From the NCBI RefSeq assembly GCF_038397725.1, contig NZ_CP151634.1, positions 868,001-932,000 on the forward strand: DNA of 64,000 nt, read 5' to 3'. A program made the translations under genes and the position numbers. Positions 61,103-64,000 of the stretch are shown one piece after another. A model generated the notes under the pieces. The model was not told the origin of the DNA. It did not search any database and saw only the letters and a program-made list of their open reading frames with translations. Within the stretch, counting starts at the first letter, position 1, and the number at the start of each line of letters is the position of its first letter. This stretch comes from Microbacterium sp. LWO13-1.2. GTDB lineage: Bacteria > Actinomycetota > Actinomycetes > Actinomycetales > Microbacteriaceae.

Positions 61103-62058
61103 GTCAGATCCACCTTCTCGTCGGGGAAGAGCCTGCGCTGGATCCAGGTGACCGCCAGCACGATGAGGAGCAGGACCACGGCCATCGCGGAAGCGAGACC
61201 GACCTGGCGGAAGTTGAATGCGGACTGGATCGTCTGGATCACGAAGGTCGAAGTGCCGTTCGCGCCGCCGGTCATGATGAACGGGATCTCGAAGACGCTG
61301 AGGGAGCCGGCGACCGCGAGGATGAACGAGAGCCCGATCACACGGCGGATGCCGGGGAACACGATCGCCCAGAACTGCTGCCATTTGCTCGCACCGTCGA
61401 GCTCCGCCGCCTCGTACAGTTCGCTGGGCAGCGATTGGATCGCACCGAGGAACAGCACGAAGTTCATGCCCATGTAGCGCCAGACGCTGGTGCCCGCGAG
61501 CGACCAGTTCGCGATGTCGGGGTCGCCCAGCCACTGCGGGGGCTCGGCGACGCCGAACCACGACAGCATCGTGTCGAGCGTGCCGCCCGGCTGGAAGAGG
61601 TAGAGGAAGACGAAGCCGATCGCGACGCCGTTGATCAGGTAGGGGAAGAACAGGATTCCGCGGAAGAGGTTCTGGAATCGTGTCGAGAAGCTGAGGATCG
61701 TGGCGAAGTAGAGAGCGAGGCCCATCTGCACGAACGAGGCGGCGAAGTAGTACAGGCTGACCCCGAACACCTGGAGGATGCGCGGGTCGGTGAACACCTG
61801 GACGTAGTTGTCGAACCCGATGAAGTTCTTCTCGAGATCGAGCCCGTCCCAGTCGGTGAAGCTGTACCAGATCAGGTTCACAGCGGGCCAATAGGTCAGC
61901 AGCACCAGCAGGCCGACGGCCACGGCGATGAACAGGTACGGCGTGAGCCGCCGCATCATCTTTCCGCGCGCTGCCCGGCTCGAAGCGGGGCCGGAGGGCC
62001 GCTCGATGCGGCCCTCCGGTGCGCTGCCGACGACCGTCTCCGGTGTCGTTATCGCCAT
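61099..62058 (-). CDS. Manno-oligosaccharide ABC permease (MalF-like)
   Basis: 319 residues, six helices with a cytoplasmic N-terminal extension of about 35 residues. EAA loop ELYEAAELDGASKWQQFWAIVFPGI. ATG 62058 follows GGAG and lies 31 bp after the binding-protein gene. It pairs with the next permease. Confidence 0.88.
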   Translation of the reverse strand: MAITTPETVVGSAPEGRIERPSGPASSRAARGKMMRRLTPYLFIAVAVGLLVLLTYWPAVNLIWYSFTDWDGLDLEKNFIGFDNYVQVFTDPRILQVFGVSLYYFAASFVQMGLALYFATILSFSTRFQNLFRGILFFPYLINGVAIGFVFLYLFQPGGTLDTMLSWFGVAEPPQWLGDPDIANWSLAGTSVWRYMGMNFVLFLGAIQSLPSELYEAAELDGASKWQQFWAIVFPGIRRVIGLSFILAVAGSLSVFEIPFIMTGGANGTSTFVIQTIQSAFNFRQVGLASAMAVVLLLIVLAVTWIQRRLFPDEKVDLT

Positions 62059-62089
62059 GTCACACTCTCCGTCGCGTCGATTCAGTCCG

Positions 62090-63403
62090 TCAGCCGGCGA
62101 GGGTTTCGACCGAGGTCGCCCAGCGCTCGTTGAGCTCGGCGAAGTAGCTCTCCTTGTCGCCGTCGGCAGCGCCGCGTGCAACGTCGACGAGCTTCTGCCG
62201 GTAGATCTGACCCCACAGGTCGATCTGGGAGTCGTTGGACACGTCGCTGAGCAGGCTCTCCTCGCCGGCCGGTGCCGGGTTGGTCTCCATGAGCTCGACC
62301 TTCTCCACGGTGAAGTCGCCCAGGTTGGCCGGGAGCTCCTTCTCGGTGACGGTCGAGATCATGCCCTGGGTCTCGGTGAAGCCCGAGTCCTCGATGAGCC
62401 ACTGGATGAACGCCCAGGCGGCCGCCTTGTTCTTCGAGTGCTTGCTGACACCGAGGTTGTAGTCGCCGCCGATGATGGAGTACTGCGTGCCGTCGACGCT
62501 CGTGGGGAATGCCATGTAGCCGATGTCGTCGGCTGACGCCCCGTTGTCCTCCGCAGCAGCCTGCATCTGCGAGATCGCCCACGAGCCGAGCGTCATCGCA
62601 GCGATCTTGCCGGTGCCGATGTCGATCTTGGACTGCTCCCAGTTGGTCGTCAGCGGGTCGGGCTCGGTGAGTCCGGCCTCGACGGCGTCGTAGAGGAGGG
62701 AGTCGATCGCGTAGATGTCGGTGCCCTCCGTCCACGGAGCGTCGTCCTTGGCCATGTGGATGCCGGCGTCGGGGTCGTTCGTGATGGAGCCGAGGTTGCT
62801 GAACGCCTGCGACAGCGGCCATCCGTCCTTGTAGTTGGTGTACAGCGGAATCGCGTCGGTGCCGTCCTTGACCTTCTTCAGAGCGTCGAGGAACTCGTCG
62901 GGCGTCTTGGGGAGTTCGGCGACTCCGGCCGCTTCGAAGACCTTCTTGTTGTAGAGCACGCCCTGCGCGTTCCCGCCGATGGCGAGGCCGTACTGGGTGC
63001 CGTCGTAGGTGTGCGTGTTCAGGAACCGGTAGGTCTCTGCGAATTCGCTCGTCTCGCCGAGCGGCTCGAGGAACTGCTCGAACTGACTGGGCTGCATGGT
63101 CGGGATGCCGATCACGTCGCCGTAGTTCTTCGTGGAGAGACGCGTCTTCATCTCCCCCTCGTAGTCGGTGATGCCCTCGAACGTGAGCTTCACGTCGGGG
63201 TACTCCTTGTTGAACTCCTCGGCGTACGCCTCGAACGTGCCGTCTTCGACGAGGTCGGTGCGCCAGGTCACGACCTTGACGTCTCCCTTCACCTCGCCGT
63301 CGATCGTGTTGTCGGGATTGCTCGACGCGCCTGCCGAGCACCCGCTCAATGCGATCGCCGCCACGGCGAGCGCTGCTGCTGCCACCACTGTCTTCTTTGC
63401 CAT
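62090..63403 (-). CDS. Manno-oligosaccharide ABC binding lipoprotein
   Basis: 437 residues. Signal peptide with lipobox ending ALSGC (about Cys 22), then a family 1 sugar-binding fold (VVTWRTDLVEDGTFEAYAEEFNKEYPDVKL). ATG 63403 is chosen because AGGAG lies 7 bases upstream. It heads the mannan operon. Binding of manno-oligosaccharides is inferred from the neighbouring mannanases and mannosidase. Confidence 0.88.
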   Translation of the reverse strand: MAKKTVVAAAALAVAAIALSGCSAGASSNPDNTIDGEVKGDVKVVTWRTDLVEDGTFEAYAEEFNKEYPDVKLTFEGITDYEGEMKTRLSTKNYGDVIGIPTMQPSQFEQFLEPLGETSEFAETYRFLNTHTYDGTQYGLAIGGNAQGVLYNKKVFEAAGVAELPKTPDEFLDALKKVKDGTDAIPLYTNYKDGWPLSQAFSNLGSITNDPDAGIHMAKDDAPWTEGTDIYAIDSLLYDAVEAGLTEPDPLTTNWEQSKIDIGTGKIAAMTLGSWAISQMQAAAEDNGASADDIGYMAFPTSVDGTQYSIIGGDYNLGVSKHSKNKAAAWAFIQWLIEDSGFTETQGMISTVTEKELPANLGDFTVEKVELMETNPAPAGEESLLSDVSNDSQIDLWGQIYRQKLVDVARGAADGDKESYFAELNERWATSVETLAG

Positions 63404-63507
63404 GTGAGGACTCCTTGTCAGGTTCACCCTTGAACTGGGGCCGCCCCGGTGTGCGGTGGGGCTGCTCGGGACAGATTAGGCCGCTGAGCACGCGATCTGC
63501 AACTAAA

Positions 63508-63521
63508 TGTCAGCGCTGTCT
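63508..63521 (-). promoter_or_regulatory. LacI-type operator upstream of the mannan operon
   Basis: TGTCAGCGCTGTCT has the AGCGCT core and near-perfect symmetry of actinobacterial LacI sugar repressors (TGACAGCGCTGTCA type, 12 of 14 positions). It lies about 105 bases upstream of the binding-protein start, in an AT-richer promoter region. The divergent LacI protein is the likely binder. Confidence 0.65.
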
Positions 63522-63618
63522 AGCATCATTTCTTTGCAATTTTGGCCGGTCTAAATCGCTTTGAACTGGGCTTTCTTGGGATGCCTCATCGACGGAGAAT
63601 GAACTAATGTCTCATAAA

Positions 63619-63657
63619 TGTCCTTCGATAGACACGGTCAGGGGTGTTTGCTAGGCT
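63619..63657 (+). promoter_or_regulatory. Promoter of the divergent lacI-type gene
   Basis: -35 TAGACA (63629-63634) and -10 TAGGCT (63652-63657) are 17 bp apart. The dyad TGTCCTTCGATAGACA (63619-63634) overlaps the -35 and could be an autoregulatory operator. Confidence 0.55.
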
Positions 63658-63691
63658 CTCCCTGCCGATCGGTGTCGCGAAGGAGCAGAAG

Positions 63692-64000
63692 ATGGCAGTG
63701 CAGCCCAGGGCGACACTTGACGACGTCGCCCGCCTCGCCGGGGTCAGTTCGAAGACCGTCTCCCGCGTCTACGCCGATCGTGAGTTGGTCTCGCCCGAGA
63801 CCGTCGAGCGCGTGCTCAGCGCCGCGAAACGGCTGCGCTTCCGCCCGAACACGCTGGCACGCAGCCTTCGCCGCGGAGGCGCCACGAACGCGATCGGCTT
63901 CATCATGGGCGATCTCGGCAACCCCTTCTATTACAAGGTGGCCTCCGGCATCGAGGAAGAGCTGCGCAGCAGCGGCCACGCCCTGATCGTCGCGACGACC
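63692..64000 (+). CDS. LacI-family regulator of the mannan locus (partial, runs off the window)
   Basis: First 103 residues. The helix-turn-helix TLDDVARLAGVSSKTVSRVYADRELVSPETVERVL is at residues 8-42 and the effector domain begins GGATNAIGFIMGDLGNPFYYKVASGIEEEL. ATG 63692 follows AAGGAG. It is divergent from the mannan operon and probably represses it. The 3' end lies outside the window. Confidence 0.88.
   Translation, partial: MAVQPRATLDDVARLAGVSSKTVSRVYADRELVSPETVERVLSAAKRLRFRPNTLARSLRRGGATNAIGFIMGDLGNPFYYKVASGIEEELRSSGHALIVATT

Noticed and set aside
1..64000. tRNA, rRNA, CRISPR array, prophage or insertion sequence
   Set aside because: None was recognised by eye; the DUF222-HNH gene alone is not evidence for a mobile element.

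Overview
The window is high-GC, densely coded DNA from a Gram-positive actinobacterium, most likely Microbacterium or a close relative in the Microbacteriaceae. I infer this from gene content, not from a database search: an NgcEFG-type N-acetylglucosamine/chitobiose importer, a DUF222-HNH protein, an actinobacterial SoxR with its operator, MoxR/DUF58/VWA genes and two promoters with leaderless geometry. I see no rRNA, tRNA, CRISPR array, phage or intact transposase. Shared starts and stops (ATGA overlaps) mark most operons, and no gap without a gene exceeds 300 bases.

Layout. 1-4.5 kb: rRNA-methyltransferase-like gene, then nitrilase/amidase, APC permease and GntR regulator. 4.5-8 kb: LacI regulator, a small basic protein behind twin palindromic operators, and a YtrA-GntR/ABC operon. 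8-11.3 kb: divergent ArsR-like/MFS pair, small membrane protein, MerR-GyrI-like regulator. 11.4-21.4 kb: two divergent amino-sugar operons. One has SIS, ROK kinase, PfkB kinase, class II aldolase and DeoR; the other has SIS and ngcEFG, with a BadF-type kinase between them. 21.4-24.8 kb: ArsR/SRPBCC/DHFR-like operon, chorismate mutase, AI-2E transporter. 24.9-28.2 kb: osmoprotectant-type ABC importer. 28.4-33 kb: disulfide-reductase-like flavoprotein, a SoxR-controlled MFS/quinone oxidoreductase operon and soxR. 33-36.6 kb: lactonase, purA, EamA transporter. 36.7-40.2 kb: an MscS channel with a cyclic-nucleotide-binding-like domain, coupled to a receptor with a degenerate class III cyclase domain. 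40.4-42.4 kb: Pr6Pr-like protein, hydrolase, PadR. 42.5-49 kb: a seven-gene MoxR/DUF58/VWA operon. 49-51.3 kb: BadF-type kinase and mannose-6-phosphate isomerase. 51.5-55.2 kb: DUF222-HNH, FAD oxidoreductase, an unknown protein. 55.3-64 kb: a beta-mannan locus with secreted GH5 mannanase, GH113 mannanase, GH2 beta-mannosidase, ABC importer and a divergent LacI regulator cut by the window end.

How it fits together. The mannan locus would cut mannan outside the cell, import oligosaccharides and reduce them to mannose; the kinase-ManA pair at 49-51 kb would carry mannose to fructose-6-phosphate. The amino-sugar operons would import N-acetylglucosamine or chitobiose and pass phosphorylated sugars to triose phosphates, but no deacetylase is visible. 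The most unusual items are an 86-bp palindromic repeat family with one copy read in frame inside a methyltransferase, a second repeat type inside a VWA gene, and a sensor pseudo-cyclase next to an MscS-type cyclic-nucleotide-gated-like channel.
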